In this document: positions 27,063-35,349 of the stretch, one piece after another
Numbering within the stretch: the stretch's first letter is position 1
How the letters are laid out: every line of letters begins with the position of its first letter
Assembly: GCA_047632435.1 (NCBI GenBank)
Contig: JBLICU010000003.1
Coordinates: 1 to 64,000, forward strand
Direction: 5' to 3'
DNA: 64,000 nucleotides
Origin: JAMZMI01 sp047632435
Lineage (GTDB): Bacteria > Bacteroidota > Bacteroidia > Cytophagales > Cyclobacteriaceae
Notes under the pieces: generated by a model
Databases searched by the model: none
The model's input: the letters and a program-made list of their open reading frames with translations, nothing else
Told to the model about the DNA's origin: nothing
Position numbers and translations under genes: made by a program

Positions 27063-29927
27063 TCAATTCCCAGTAGCGAGTTCTTCTATATATTCTTCTA
27101 ATGGAATGCAGCTACACACCAAATTGCGATCGCCATAGGCGCTATCTATTCGACTCACACTTGGCCAGAATTTCTCGGTTCTCAGATATTCCATTGGGAA
27201 TGTAGCTTTTTCGCGGCTATAGCTATGTGACCAATCACTAGAGATCACAGATCTGTAGGTGTGCGGTGCGTTTTTTAGTACATTGTCTGTGGCGTCTGCC
27301 AATCCATTACGTACTTCTTCTACTTCCTTTCGGATGGAGATCATCACGTCACAAAATCTATCAAGCTCTCTTTTACTCTCACTTTCTGTCGGCTCTATCA
27401 TCATGGTACCAGCCACCGGGAACGAGACGGTCGGTGCGTGATAGCCATAGTCCATCATTCGCTTTGCGATATCTTCTACTTCCACACCAAATTTTTTGAA
27501 CTCACGGCAATCGATAATCAATTCGTGAGCGTTTCGGCCATTTTTATTGGCGTATAAAATTGGATAGTGTTCTTGAAGTCGCTTGCCAATATAGTTCGCG
27601 TTGAGAATGGCGATTTTAGTCGCCTCTGTGAGTCCCGCGCCACCCATCATAGCAATGTAAGCATGTGAGATTGGCAAGATGCTGGCACTGCTGTAAGGTG
27701 CAGAAGACACGATGTTAGTTTCTTTTCCCGGAAGGAAAGGAATCAAATGTGCCGCCACACCAATTGGGCCCATACCTGGCCCACCACCTCCGTGAGGAAT
27801 ACAGAAAGTCTTGTGAAGATTGAGGTGACAAACGTCTGCCCCGATCATAGCCGGAGAAGTCAGTCCCACCTGCGCATTCATATTGGCACCATCCATATAT
27901 ACTTGACCACCGTAGCTATGAATAATCTCACAGATTTCGCGAATGCCTTCTTCAAATACCCCGTGTGTTGAGGGGTAAGTAACCATAAGAGCGGCTAGAT
28001 CATCTTTGTATTGTGTTGCTTTGGTTTGTAGATCGACTATATCTATGTTACCAAGTTCATCACATGCTACAATAACCACTTTCATCCCAGCCATTATTGC
28101 GCTGGCAGGATTGGTGCCATGAGCTGATGAAGGGATCAATGCGATATTTCTGTGGTGATCCCCTTTGCTTTCAAGAAATGATTTGATCACTAGCAATCCT
28201 GCATATTCACCTTGGGCACCAGAGTTTGGTTGAAAGGAAATGGCAGCAAAACCGGTAATCTCTGCAAGCCAATCATTTAATTCTTTGATCAGCTGCTGGT
28301 ACCCTGCTGTCTGATTGGTTGGGGTAAAGGGATGCAAAGCACCAAACTCCGGCCAGGTCACCGGGATCATTTCCGTAGTTGCATTAAGTTTCATGGTACA
28401 AGAACCCAACGAAATCATGGAATGTACCAAAGAAAGATCTTTGTTTTCAAGGCGCTTCATGTATCTCAACAGCTCATGTTCTGTCTGGAAATCTTTGAAA
28501 ACATGATGATCGAGATAATTTTCAGTTCTGCCTAGATGGGTAGGAAATGAGGTGTTAACTATTTGTTGGATTGACAAAGTTTGTTTCCCCAGAACCTCAC
28601 TAAAAATGGACACGATGGCATCTGCGTCTTCAGGCCTGTGAGTTTCATCAAATGAAATACCTATGCTTCCAAATTCGAAATAGCGGAAATTCATTCCTTT
28701 TGATTCTGAAAGGGATTTTATTTTTTCGATGTGATTTTTATCTATTGAAATTTTTAGGGTGTCGAAGTAAAATTCATTTGCATTATTTACGCCGATTTTT
28801 TCTAAGGCATCTGATGTGGCTTTTGCGAGTCCGTGCACCCGTTGGGCAATCGCCTTTAGTCCTGCTGGACCATGATATACGGCATACATGGATGACATAA
28901 CTGCCAGAAGTACCTGGGCAGTACAAATATTTGAAGTCGCTTTTTCTCTCTTGATATGCTGCTCTCGGGTTTGTAGTGCCATGCGATAGGCCACATTTCC
29001 TTCTGCATCTTTGGATACACCAATGATTCGTCCTGGGATCGATCTTTTAAACTCGTCTTTGGTGGCAAAGAAAGCCGCATGAGGGCCACCAAAACCCATC
29101 GGAACACCGAATCGCTGAGAAGTCCCGATAACTACATCTGCACCCCATTCTCCTGGAGAAGTTAACAGACATAGACTTAGTAAATCCGAAGCGACCGCTA
29201 CCGTCACATTATTTTCATGCGCATCAGCTACAAGTTTTGATCTGTTTTTAACCGCACCATTGTTATCTGGGTATTGAAAAAGAATTCCATAGATATTGGA
29301 ATCGGTCAAATCTGTTTCGTCAATGTTGGCAACTTTCAAATCAATGCCAATAGGGGCTAGGCGTGTTTTGAGAACGGCTAAAGTTTGTGGAAATATGTTC
29401 TCATCAACTACAAAAACATTTGCTTGCTTTTTTCCCTTACTTCTTGTGCTAAAAAGCATAGCGGCAGCTTCAGCAGCAGCAGTACCCTCATCTAGCAAAG
29501 AGGCATTGGCAATTTCCATTCCTGTCAGGTCAATAACCAAAGTTTGAAAATTGATCAAAGCTTCCAATCTTCCTTGGGCGATCTCTGCCTGATAGGGCGT
29601 ATATGCTGTGTACCAACCTGGGTTTTCAAGAATATTTCTTTTGATCACAGATGGCACGATCGTGCCGTAATAACCTTGACCGATAAACGATTTGTAAACC
29701 TTATTTTTCGCAGCAGTCTTTTGCAACTCGATCAGATATTCATATTCATTCTTTGGCTCTGACAGCTTCAATGGTTGTTTCAGACGAATTTGATCAGGAA
29801 TCGTTTGTCCGATCAAATCATCTAAATGATCCAGGCCAAGTAGACTCAACATACTTGTTATTTCTTCTGAGGCGGGGCTATTGTGGCGAGATTGGAAAGA
29901 GACCCTTTCATTAAGGTTTACGTTCAT
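27063..29927 (-). CDS. gcvP: Glycine dehydrogenase (P protein of glycine cleavage)
   Basis: PLP enzyme that decarboxylates glycine and passes the aminomethyl group to the H protein. 954 residues, the homodimeric long form with both halves fused. The catalytic lysine is in HLNLHKTFCIPHGGGGPGMG. Other signatures are NFQTLVIDLTGMEIANASLLDE and SLGSCTMKLNAT. No gcvT or gcvH is adjacent, so the system is scattered. Lone leftward gene. Confidence 0.97.
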   Translation of the reverse strand: MNVNLNERVSFQSRHNSPASEEITSMLSLLGLDHLDDLIGQTIPDQIRLKQPLKLSEPKNEYEYLIELQKTAAKNKVYKSFIGQGYYGTIVPSVIKRNILENPGWYTAYTPYQAEIAQGRLEALINFQTLVIDLTGMEIANASLLDEGTAAAEAAAMLFSTRSKGKKQANVFVVDENIFPQTLAVLKTRLAPIGIDLKVANIDETDLTDSNIYGILFQYPDNNGAVKNRSKLVADAHENNVTVAVASDLLSLCLLTSPGEWGADVVIGTSQRFGVPMGFGGPHAAFFATKDEFKRSIPGRIIGVSKDAEGNVAYRMALQTREQHIKREKATSNICTAQVLLAVMSSMYAVYHGPAGLKAIAQRVHGLAKATSDALEKIGVNNANEFYFDTLKISIDKNHIEKIKSLSESKGMNFRYFEFGSIGISFDETHRPEDADAIVSIFSEVLGKQTLSIQQIVNTSFPTHLGRTENYLDHHVFKDFQTEHELLRYMKRLENKDLSLVHSMISLGSCTMKLNATTEMIPVTWPEFGALHPFTPTNQTAGYQQLIKELNDWLAEITGFAAISFQPNSGAQGEYAGLLVIKSFLESKGDHHRNIALIPSSAHGTNPASAIMAGMKVVIVACDELGNIDIVDLQTKATQYKDDLAALMVTYPSTHGVFEEGIREICEIIHSYGGQVYMDGANMNAQVGLTSPAMIGADVCHLNLHKTFCIPHGGGGPGMGPIGVAAHLIPFLPGKETNIVSSAPYSSASILPISHAYIAMMGGAGLTEATKIAILNANYIGKRLQEHYPILYANKNGRNAHELIIDCREFKKFGVEVEDIAKRMMDYGYHAPTVSFPVAGTMMIEPTESESKRELDRFCDVMISIRKEVEEVRNGLADATDNVLKNAPHTYRSVISSDWSHSYSREKATFPMEYLRTEKFWPSVSRIDSAYGDRNLVCSCIPLEEYIEELATGN

Positions 29928-30034
29928 CGACAGTACGATCTGGTGGTTATAATTTCAAAGTACAAAGCTATTATCTTATTCAATAATTTATCCTATAGTT
30001 TGACGAACGGCTGTAGTCTTAGGATGGGTTGATT

Positions 30035-30042
30035 TACATTTG
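30035..30042 (+). promoter_or_regulatory. -7 box TACATTTG
   Basis: Exact match to the Bacteroidota TAnnTTTG element, 30 bases before the M28 peptidase ATG. I see no good TTG at the expected -33 spacing. Confidence 0.45.
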
Positions 30043-30071
30043 AAATCAATACATATCCATCAATCAATACC

Positions 30072-31526
30072 ATGAGTAAAATAACCATATTTTGTGTTGT
30101 TTTGTTTGTCGCTTTTGCGACCGCAGCACAGGACAAAAAAGCACTGCATTTCTCCAAAGCAATAAATCAGGAAGGGCTAAAAGCACATTTGTCAATCCTA
30201 GCTTCTGATAGTCTCGAAGGAAGGGAAACAGGGATGAAAGGTCAAAAAATGGCCGCAGCATATATTGCTGATTATTTTCAATCTATAGGCCTAGAAGCAC
30301 CAGTGGAAACACCAGAAGGGAAATCCTTTATGCAATCATTTAAGCTTCAAATGGGAAACTACAAACAGGTTTACCTTCAAAAGGGAGAGGAGAGAAAAGA
30401 AAATTTTGATGATTTTCTATATTATTCAAAAAACGAAACTTACGGTGAGGAATATATAGACGTTGTTTTTGCAGGTTATGGAGATTCCACAGAGCTTTTG
30501 AAGATTGATATTACTGGGAAATATGTGGCTTTTATTAACAAAGAATGGTCAAATTTTACTCAGAATATTGCTGCCATGAAAGAGGCCAAAGCAAAGGGAT
30601 ATTTCATGATTATTGAAGATGAATTCAGATTTGATTATGTCATGAAAAAATACGGGAACTACGCGAGCGGCTCGAAAATGTCATTTGAGTTTGATCAAAA
30701 AGGAAGCAAAATATTGTTTATAGGAAGTAATATGGCAGAATGGCTTTTTGACCAAACGCTGAGCGATTTAAAAGAGAAAGGGCCTGGAACACAAACTCGG
30801 GTCATCATCAATGCGGACATGTTGATTAATGAAATCACCTCTGAAAATGTGATGGGGTTTCTTCGTGGTAGCGAAAAGCCAGATGAAGTGTTGGTGATCA
30901 GTGCGCATTATGATCATTTAGGAATTGTCAATGGTGAAATCCACAATGGAGCTGATGATGATGGATCTGGTACCACAACAGTTTTGGAGTTGGCAGAAGC
31001 ATTTACAAAAGCAGCAAAAAAAGGCGATGGCCCAAAAAGGAGTATTCTATTCTTAGCGGTAAGCGGTGAAGAAAAGGGTCTGCTTGGTAGCGAGTATTAT
31101 TCTAAAAATCCGGTATTTCCCCTAGAAAATACGGTGGCGGACTTAAATGTCGACATGGTGGGTCGGGTAGATGAAAAACATGAAAAAAACCCCAATTATA
31201 TTTATTTAATTGGTTCGGATCGACTGTCAACAGAACTTCATGATATTTCTGAAATGGCCAATAAGACTTATACGAATTTGGAGCTAGATTATACTTATAA
31301 TGCCTCAGACGATCCGAACAGATTTTATTTCAGATCAGACCATTACAACTTTGCCAAAAATGGGGTGCCGATTATTTTCTATTTCAATGGCACACATGAA
31401 GACTATCACAAGCCGTCTGATACAATAGAAAAAATCAATTTTGACAAAATGAAGAAAATCGCAGATTTGGTTTTTTTTACCGCCTGGGAAATAGTAAACA
31501 TGAAGGAAAGGATAGAATTGAACTAA
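30072..31526 (+). CDS. Exported M28 family zinc peptidase
   Basis: 484 residues with a signal peptide (MSKITIFCVVLFVAFATAAQ). The M28 co-catalytic zinc ligands are in order: HYDHLGIVNGEIHNGADDDG (His and bridging Asp), SGEEKGLLGSEYY (catalytic Glu and ligand), NVDMVGR and NGTHEDYHKPSDT. It lies in the M28 aminopeptidase group common in Bacteroidota, acting in the periplasm or outside. A protease-associated-like domain is inserted before the catalytic half. Confidence 0.9.
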   Translation: MSKITIFCVVLFVAFATAAQDKKALHFSKAINQEGLKAHLSILASDSLEGRETGMKGQKMAAAYIADYFQSIGLEAPVETPEGKSFMQSFKLQMGNYKQVYLQKGEERKENFDDFLYYSKNETYGEEYIDVVFAGYGDSTELLKIDITGKYVAFINKEWSNFTQNIAAMKEAKAKGYFMIIEDEFRFDYVMKKYGNYASGSKMSFEFDQKGSKILFIGSNMAEWLFDQTLSDLKEKGPGTQTRVIINADMLINEITSENVMGFLRGSEKPDEVLVISAHYDHLGIVNGEIHNGADDDGSGTTTVLELAEAFTKAAKKGDGPKRSILFLAVSGEEKGLLGSEYYSKNPVFPLENTVADLNVDMVGRVDEKHEKNPNYIYLIGSDRLSTELHDISEMANKTYTNLELDYTYNASDDPNRFYFRSDHYNFAKNGVPIIFYFNGTHEDYHKPSDTIEKINFDKMKKIADLVFFTAWEIVNMKERIELN

Positions 31527-31615
31527 TTCGTGCGAGTTTTGGAGTTGCTTTGGTCCCCACAAGATCTTTTCAGCAATAATTCAATTTTGTTTTCCATTAT
31601 TTCACAATTAAAGTC

Positions 31616-32956
31616 ATGAAAAAATATATAATTAAAGGAGCAAAACTCACAAATGAAGGCCAAAGCTTTTATGCAGATGTATATATCAAAGATGGGCGGA
31701 TTGAGAAGATAGGTGCTGAAATCAGTTTGGATTCTGCCGTTATTGAGATCAATGGAGAAAACCTGAGTTTGCTCCCAGGTGTAATTGATGATCAGGTTCA
31801 TTTTCGTGAGCCTGGGTTAACACATAAAGCCGAAATATATACTGAAGCAAAAGCAGCTGTAGCAGGTGGGGTAACATCTTATATGGAAATGCCGAATGTG
31901 AAACCACAAACCGTGACACAAAAACTTCTGGCTGAAAAGTATGAGCTTGGGCGGGTCAAATCTCTTGCCAATTACTCATTTTTCATGGGTACTACTAACG
32001 ACAACTATGAAGAGCTGATTAAAACTGACCCAAAGACTGTTTGCGGCGTTAAAATATTTATGGGCTCTTCAACTGGTGATATGCTTGTGGATGATGAGCA
32101 TATTCTAAGCAGAATATTTGCCAATAGCCCGATGCTGATTGCCACACATTGTGAGCATGAGCAGACTGTTAAAAGGAATATTGAAATTTTCAAGGAAAAA
32201 TATGGAGAAAATATCCCTTTTGAAGCACATCCATTAATCAGAAGCGAGGAGGCATGTTATTTATCTTCTTCATTTGCATCATCGCTGGCTAAGAAACACA
32301 ACACAAGACTCCATATTTTACACATTTCAACGGGTAAAGAAACCGGCCTGTTTTCCAATGAAATTCCATTAGGCAAAAAACGCATTACATCTGAGGCCTG
32401 TATTCACCATTTATGGTTTTCGGATCAGGATTACAAAGAAAAAGCACAATGGATCAAATGGAATCCGGCGGTTAAAACAACTGAAGATAGGGATCAAATC
32501 TGGGAGGCACTCCTTGATGATCGCATTGACATCATAGCCACAGATCATGCACCACATACTATTGATGAAAAAAATAATACTTATCTGAACACCCCATCAG
32601 GGGGCCCATTGGTTCAGCATTCATTGGTTGCCATGCTTGAATTTGTGCATCAAGGCAAGATAAGTTTGGCAAGGCTTGTTGAAAAAATGTGTCATGCTCC
32701 CGCAAAATGCTTTGATGTGAAGGAAAGAGGTTATATCAGAGAAGGGTACCATGCAGATTTGGTATTGGTAAATCTGCAAAATCCCTGGACAGTTTCCACA
32801 GCTAATATCCTCGCCAAATGCAAATGGTCACCTTTTGATGGTCAAACTTTTCAATCCAAAGTGGAGAGTGTATTTGTGTCGGGACATTTGGCCTATCACC
32901 AAGATCAATTTGATGAATCCATCAAAGGGAAAAGATTGGGATTTGATCGAGAATAG
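31616..32956 (+). CDS. pyrC: Dihydroorotase
   Basis: Amidohydrolase that cyclises carbamoyl-aspartate to dihydroorotate in pyrimidine synthesis. 446 residues, class I type. Metal ligands and motifs: DDQVHFREPGLTHK, YMEMPNVKPQT, CGVKIFMGSSTGDM (lysine to be carboxylated), THCEHEQT, LHILHISTGKE and DIIATDHAPHTIDEK. The first metal pair is the usual DxHxH variant HFREPG. A tRNA-His gene follows closely downstream. Confidence 0.93.
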   Translation: MKKYIIKGAKLTNEGQSFYADVYIKDGRIEKIGAEISLDSAVIEINGENLSLLPGVIDDQVHFREPGLTHKAEIYTEAKAAVAGGVTSYMEMPNVKPQTVTQKLLAEKYELGRVKSLANYSFFMGTTNDNYEELIKTDPKTVCGVKIFMGSSTGDMLVDDEHILSRIFANSPMLIATHCEHEQTVKRNIEIFKEKYGENIPFEAHPLIRSEEACYLSSSFASSLAKKHNTRLHILHISTGKETGLFSNEIPLGKKRITSEACIHHLWFSDQDYKEKAQWIKWNPAVKTTEDRDQIWEALLDDRIDIIATDHAPHTIDEKNNTYLNTPSGGPLVQHSLVAMLEFVHQGKISLARLVEKMCHAPAKCFDVKERGYIREGYHADLVLVNLQNPWTVSTANILAKCKWSPFDGQTFQSKVESVFVSGHLAYHQDQFDESIKGKRLGFDRE

Positions 32957-33008
32957 TTATTGCAAAATAGGAAAAGGAATATACCTTTGCATTCCTTTTG
33001 GGGACATG

Positions 33009-33082
33009 GTGGTTGTAGCTCAGTTGGTTAGAGCATCGGTTTGTGGTACCGAGGGTCGCCGGTTCGAGCCCGGTCTTCCACC
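33009..33082 (+). tRNA. tRNA-His (anticodon GTG)
   Basis: Cloverleaf: D stem GCTC/GAGC, anticodon stem TCGGT/ACCGA around TTGTGGT (anticodon GTG), and T stem GCCGG/CCGGT around TTCGAGC. A G precedes the acceptor at 33008 and the discriminator is C, as tRNA-His requires (G-1:C73). The acceptor 5' strand GTGGTTG and 3' strand CTTCCAC give two adjacent T-T mismatches at pairs 5:68 and 6:67. The 3' CCA is not fully encoded. Confidence 0.93.
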
Positions 33083-33092
33083 CATTTAAGAC

Positions 33093-33125
33093 AAAGCCTT
33101 TTCATTGTTATGGAAAGGCTTTTTG
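33093..33125 (+). terminator. Terminator after tRNA-His
   Basis: AAAGCCTTTTC and GGAAAGGCTTT form a stem around ATTGTTAT, followed by a T-tract (TTTTTGTTGTTTT). Placed 10 bases after the tRNA. Confidence 0.75.
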
Positions 33126-33458
33126 TTGTTTTAGCAATTCTCCACTTTACGAAAAGATTGTTTCTCAACTCTCAATTCTCCTTTTACCAAATACTATTTA
33201 CAAAGGACCCTGTACTCCTAAGCAGTGATTCGTCATAGATTCAATTGGTGAAAAAGTGCATATTGCCAAGTAACGTACCCATAAAATAGAAAACGACACC
33301 AGATTTGACTAAATCGGAATGAACTCTGTAAGAATAAACTGGCGCTTTTTTAGAGATTATTAGAATCTAATTTGGCTTTTTTGAAATATTCGGAATGAAA
33401 AAAAGGTGAAACGAAATATAATTTTGAAGCCTTGGTAAATAAATGATTATTTCCAACC
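33126..33458. other. Intergenic stretch without recognisable features
   Basis: 333 AT-rich bases between the tRNA-His terminator and the next promoter. I see no coding frame with family resemblance, no strong hairpin and no repeat, only short T-runs and a weak AGATT/AATCT inverted repeat. Confidence 0.6.
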
Positions 33459-33488
33459 TTGCACATTCATTGATCGTTAATACGTTAA
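33459..33488 (+). promoter_or_regulatory. Promoter TTG-N19-TACGTTAA
   Basis: TTG at 33459-33461 and TACGTTAA at 33481-33488 are spaced 19 bases, matching the Bacteroidota -33/-7 consensus except for the last two positions. A start point near 33494 would serve the small exported protein at 33501. Confidence 0.55.
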
Positions 33489-33500
33489 ATCTCTGAACCA

Positions 33501-33842
33501 CTGAAACAGCTCACTTACATATTCTTTTTTATTAGCATTCTATGTTCTTTGAACGGAATTGCGGCAGAAGCATCTGCGAGCGAAGCTGCTAATGAATTAG
33601 GTATCAACGAGTCATACACAGAAACTGATGCATCTACAGAATCAACGAGTGCTTCAACTTCAGAATCAACTACTGCAAAAAGTGGGAAATCAATAGCTGT
33701 TACAAATAAAGAGGCTAAACCCGATAGTGTTTCCAACTATAATTCAAGTTGCAAATTCAATTTTATCTTTTACTTTATCTACAAAGTGAAGTATGATGAA
33801 AACGGGGAGATTGATTCCGCCTCTTTGAATTTTGAGTTTTAA
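33501..33842 (+). CDS. Small exported Ser/Thr-rich protein with non-ATG start
   Basis: The frame from CTG 33501 gives about 113 residues: a signal peptide (KQLTYIFFFISILCSLNGIA), a Ser/Thr/Glu-rich low-complexity middle (TDASTESTSASTSESTT) and a compact C-terminus (CKFNFIFYFIYKVKYDENGE). The in-frame stop at 33486 bounds the start, and no ATG exists between it and the hydrophobic segment. TTG 33549 is the first conventional alternative but removes the signal. Either CTG is the real start, or an ATG has decayed. It ends flush against hisA. Function unknown. Confidence 0.5.
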   Translation: MKQLTYIFFFISILCSLNGIAAEASASEAANELGINESYTETDASTESTSASTSESTTAKSGKSIAVTNKEAKPDSVSNYNSSCKFNFIFYFIYKVKYDENGEIDSASLNFEF

Positions 33843-34568
33843 TCAGGGTTTACTGATATACTCTTCGATTTCTTTCAGATTGATTTTTCCTTCGTAAAAA
33901 GCCTTACCGAAAATTACGCCATACAAACCTGTATCTTCAAGGCGTTTGATATCGTCCATATTTCTGACCCCTCCACATGCAAAAATATGAAGCTCGGGAA
34001 ATCTCTGGATCAAAGATTCATATAGCTCAAATGTAGGACCTGAAAGCACGCCATCTTTAGAAATATCTGTGGTTTTGAGATATTTCAATCCACGTTCATA
34101 AAAATATTCTATATGTTCAAATAGTTCAATCTCTGTATCTTTTTGCCATCCACCAACTTTGATCTTACCATTTAATGTATCGGCAGCTAATACGATTTTG
34201 TTTCTACCATAGGACATTATCCAATCGGCAAATAAGGCCTTATTATAAACGGCAATTGTTGCTGCAGTTATACTCTGAGCCCCACACTCCAATGCTTTTA
34301 CAATGGCCCCATCCGTATGAAGTCCTCCCCCAAAGTTCACTTTCAAATCCGTGTATGACGCCAACATTTCAAGTGTTGGTAGGTTGACGGGTTGGCCTTT
34401 TTGAGCACCATCAAGATCTACAAGATGAATACGGGTTACCCCGTGTTCCAGAAATTTTTCTGCAATTTCTAGTGGACTCGAATCATAGGTTTTTTCATCT
34501 GCAAAATTTCCTTGCGTCAGTCTGATGGTTCGACCGTTAATGACTGTAATGGAAGGTACGAGCCACAT
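33843..34568 (-). CDS. HisA-like TIM-barrel protein, catalytic Asp8 replaced
   Basis: 241 residues. The HisA/HisF phosphate-binding loops are intact (VNFGGGLHTDG and FACGGVRNMDD), as are RLTQGNF, HLVDLDGAQKG and TTDISKDGVLSG with the catalytic-region Thr. The family's general acid/base Asp8 in PAID is Thr8 here (LVPSITVING). The second Asp is kept in LAADTLNGKI. HisA isomerises ProFAR to PRFAR in histidine synthesis, but this copy stands alone without his genes. It may be a paralogue with another phosphoribosyl-type substrate, or a weakened enzyme. Fold certain, reaction not. Confidence 0.75.
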   Translation of the reverse strand: MWLVPSITVINGRTIRLTQGNFADEKTYDSSPLEIAEKFLEHGVTRIHLVDLDGAQKGQPVNLPTLEMLASYTDLKVNFGGGLHTDGAIVKALECGAQSITAATIAVYNKALFADWIMSYGRNKIVLAADTLNGKIKVGGWQKDTEIELFEHIEYFYERGLKYLKTTDISKDGVLSGPTFELYESLIQRFPELHIFACGGVRNMDDIKRLEDTGLYGVIFGKAFYEGKINLKEIEEYISKP

Positions 34569-34656
34569 ATGTCTGCTTGGGGTTTGGGTTTAATTTCAAT
34601 TGAGTGAAAAGTCTGAGAATTAACTAAAACCTATCTACACAAATATACAGAAGAAA

Positions 34657-35349
34657 TCAGTTGATATGAATCAATTTGAAACCTTCTCCGTGTACCGTTA
34701 AAATTTTAAGAGAATCTTCTTCTTTAAGGTATTTTCGAAGTTTGGCTATATAAACGTCCATGCTTCTTGCATTAAAATAGGAATCGTCATGCCATATTTT
34801 TTTCAGCGCAATTGTTCGGCTTACATTTTGGTTTAAATTCTCGATGAATAGCTTTAAAAGTTCATTTTCCTTTGTTGTAAGCCTAATAGTGCCACTTGGT
34901 AGGGTCAAACGATTCTCAGCATACTGGTATTGTAGTTTTCCTATGATAACGTCTGATGGCAATGTTTTAACGTCATCAATCATGGTTCTTTTCAGCACAG
35001 CTTTTATTCGAAGTAAAAGCACTTCCATACTGAATGGCTTAGTGATATAATCGTCTGCCCCGATTTTGAAGCCACTGATCACATCTTCCTTCATCGATTT
35101 TGCCGTTAGGAAGATGATGGGAATATTTGGTTCAATGGCTTTGATCTCTTCGGCCATCTGGAATCCGTCTTTTTTAGGCATCATCAAATCCAGTACGCAA
35201 AGGTCAAATTTGCCACGCCTAAAGGTATCTGTTCCGTGCTGCCCGTCTACGCACAGTGTCGTTGCAAAACCTTTCAGGTTTAGATATTCACTAAGCACCT
35301 GACCAAGATTTGGGTCATCTTCAGCGAGCAATAATCTTGGTTTATCCAT
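34657..35349 (-). CDS. OmpR/PhoB-type response regulator, pair 1
   Basis: 230 residues: a receiver domain with phospho-acceptor Asp in LCVLDLMMPKKDG and the conserved ITKPF lysine. A winged-helix DNA-binding domain follows (RLTTKENELLKLFIENLNQN, ARSMDVYIAKLRKYLK, VHGEGFKL). It overlaps the 3' end of kinase 1 by 8 bases, so it is co-translated. Close relative of regulator 2 (37947-38645). It probably binds the TTAAC repeats at 36908-36943. Confidence 0.93.
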   Translation of the reverse strand: MDKPRLLLAEDDPNLGQVLSEYLNLKGFATTLCVDGQHGTDTFRRGKFDLCVLDLMMPKKDGFQMAEEIKAIEPNIPIIFLTAKSMKEDVISGFKIGADDYITKPFSMEVLLLRIKAVLKRTMIDDVKTLPSDVIIGKLQYQYAENRLTLPSGTIRLTTKENELLKLFIENLNQNVSRTIALKKIWHDDSYFNARSMDVYIAKLRKYLKEEDSLKILTVHGEGFKLIHIN

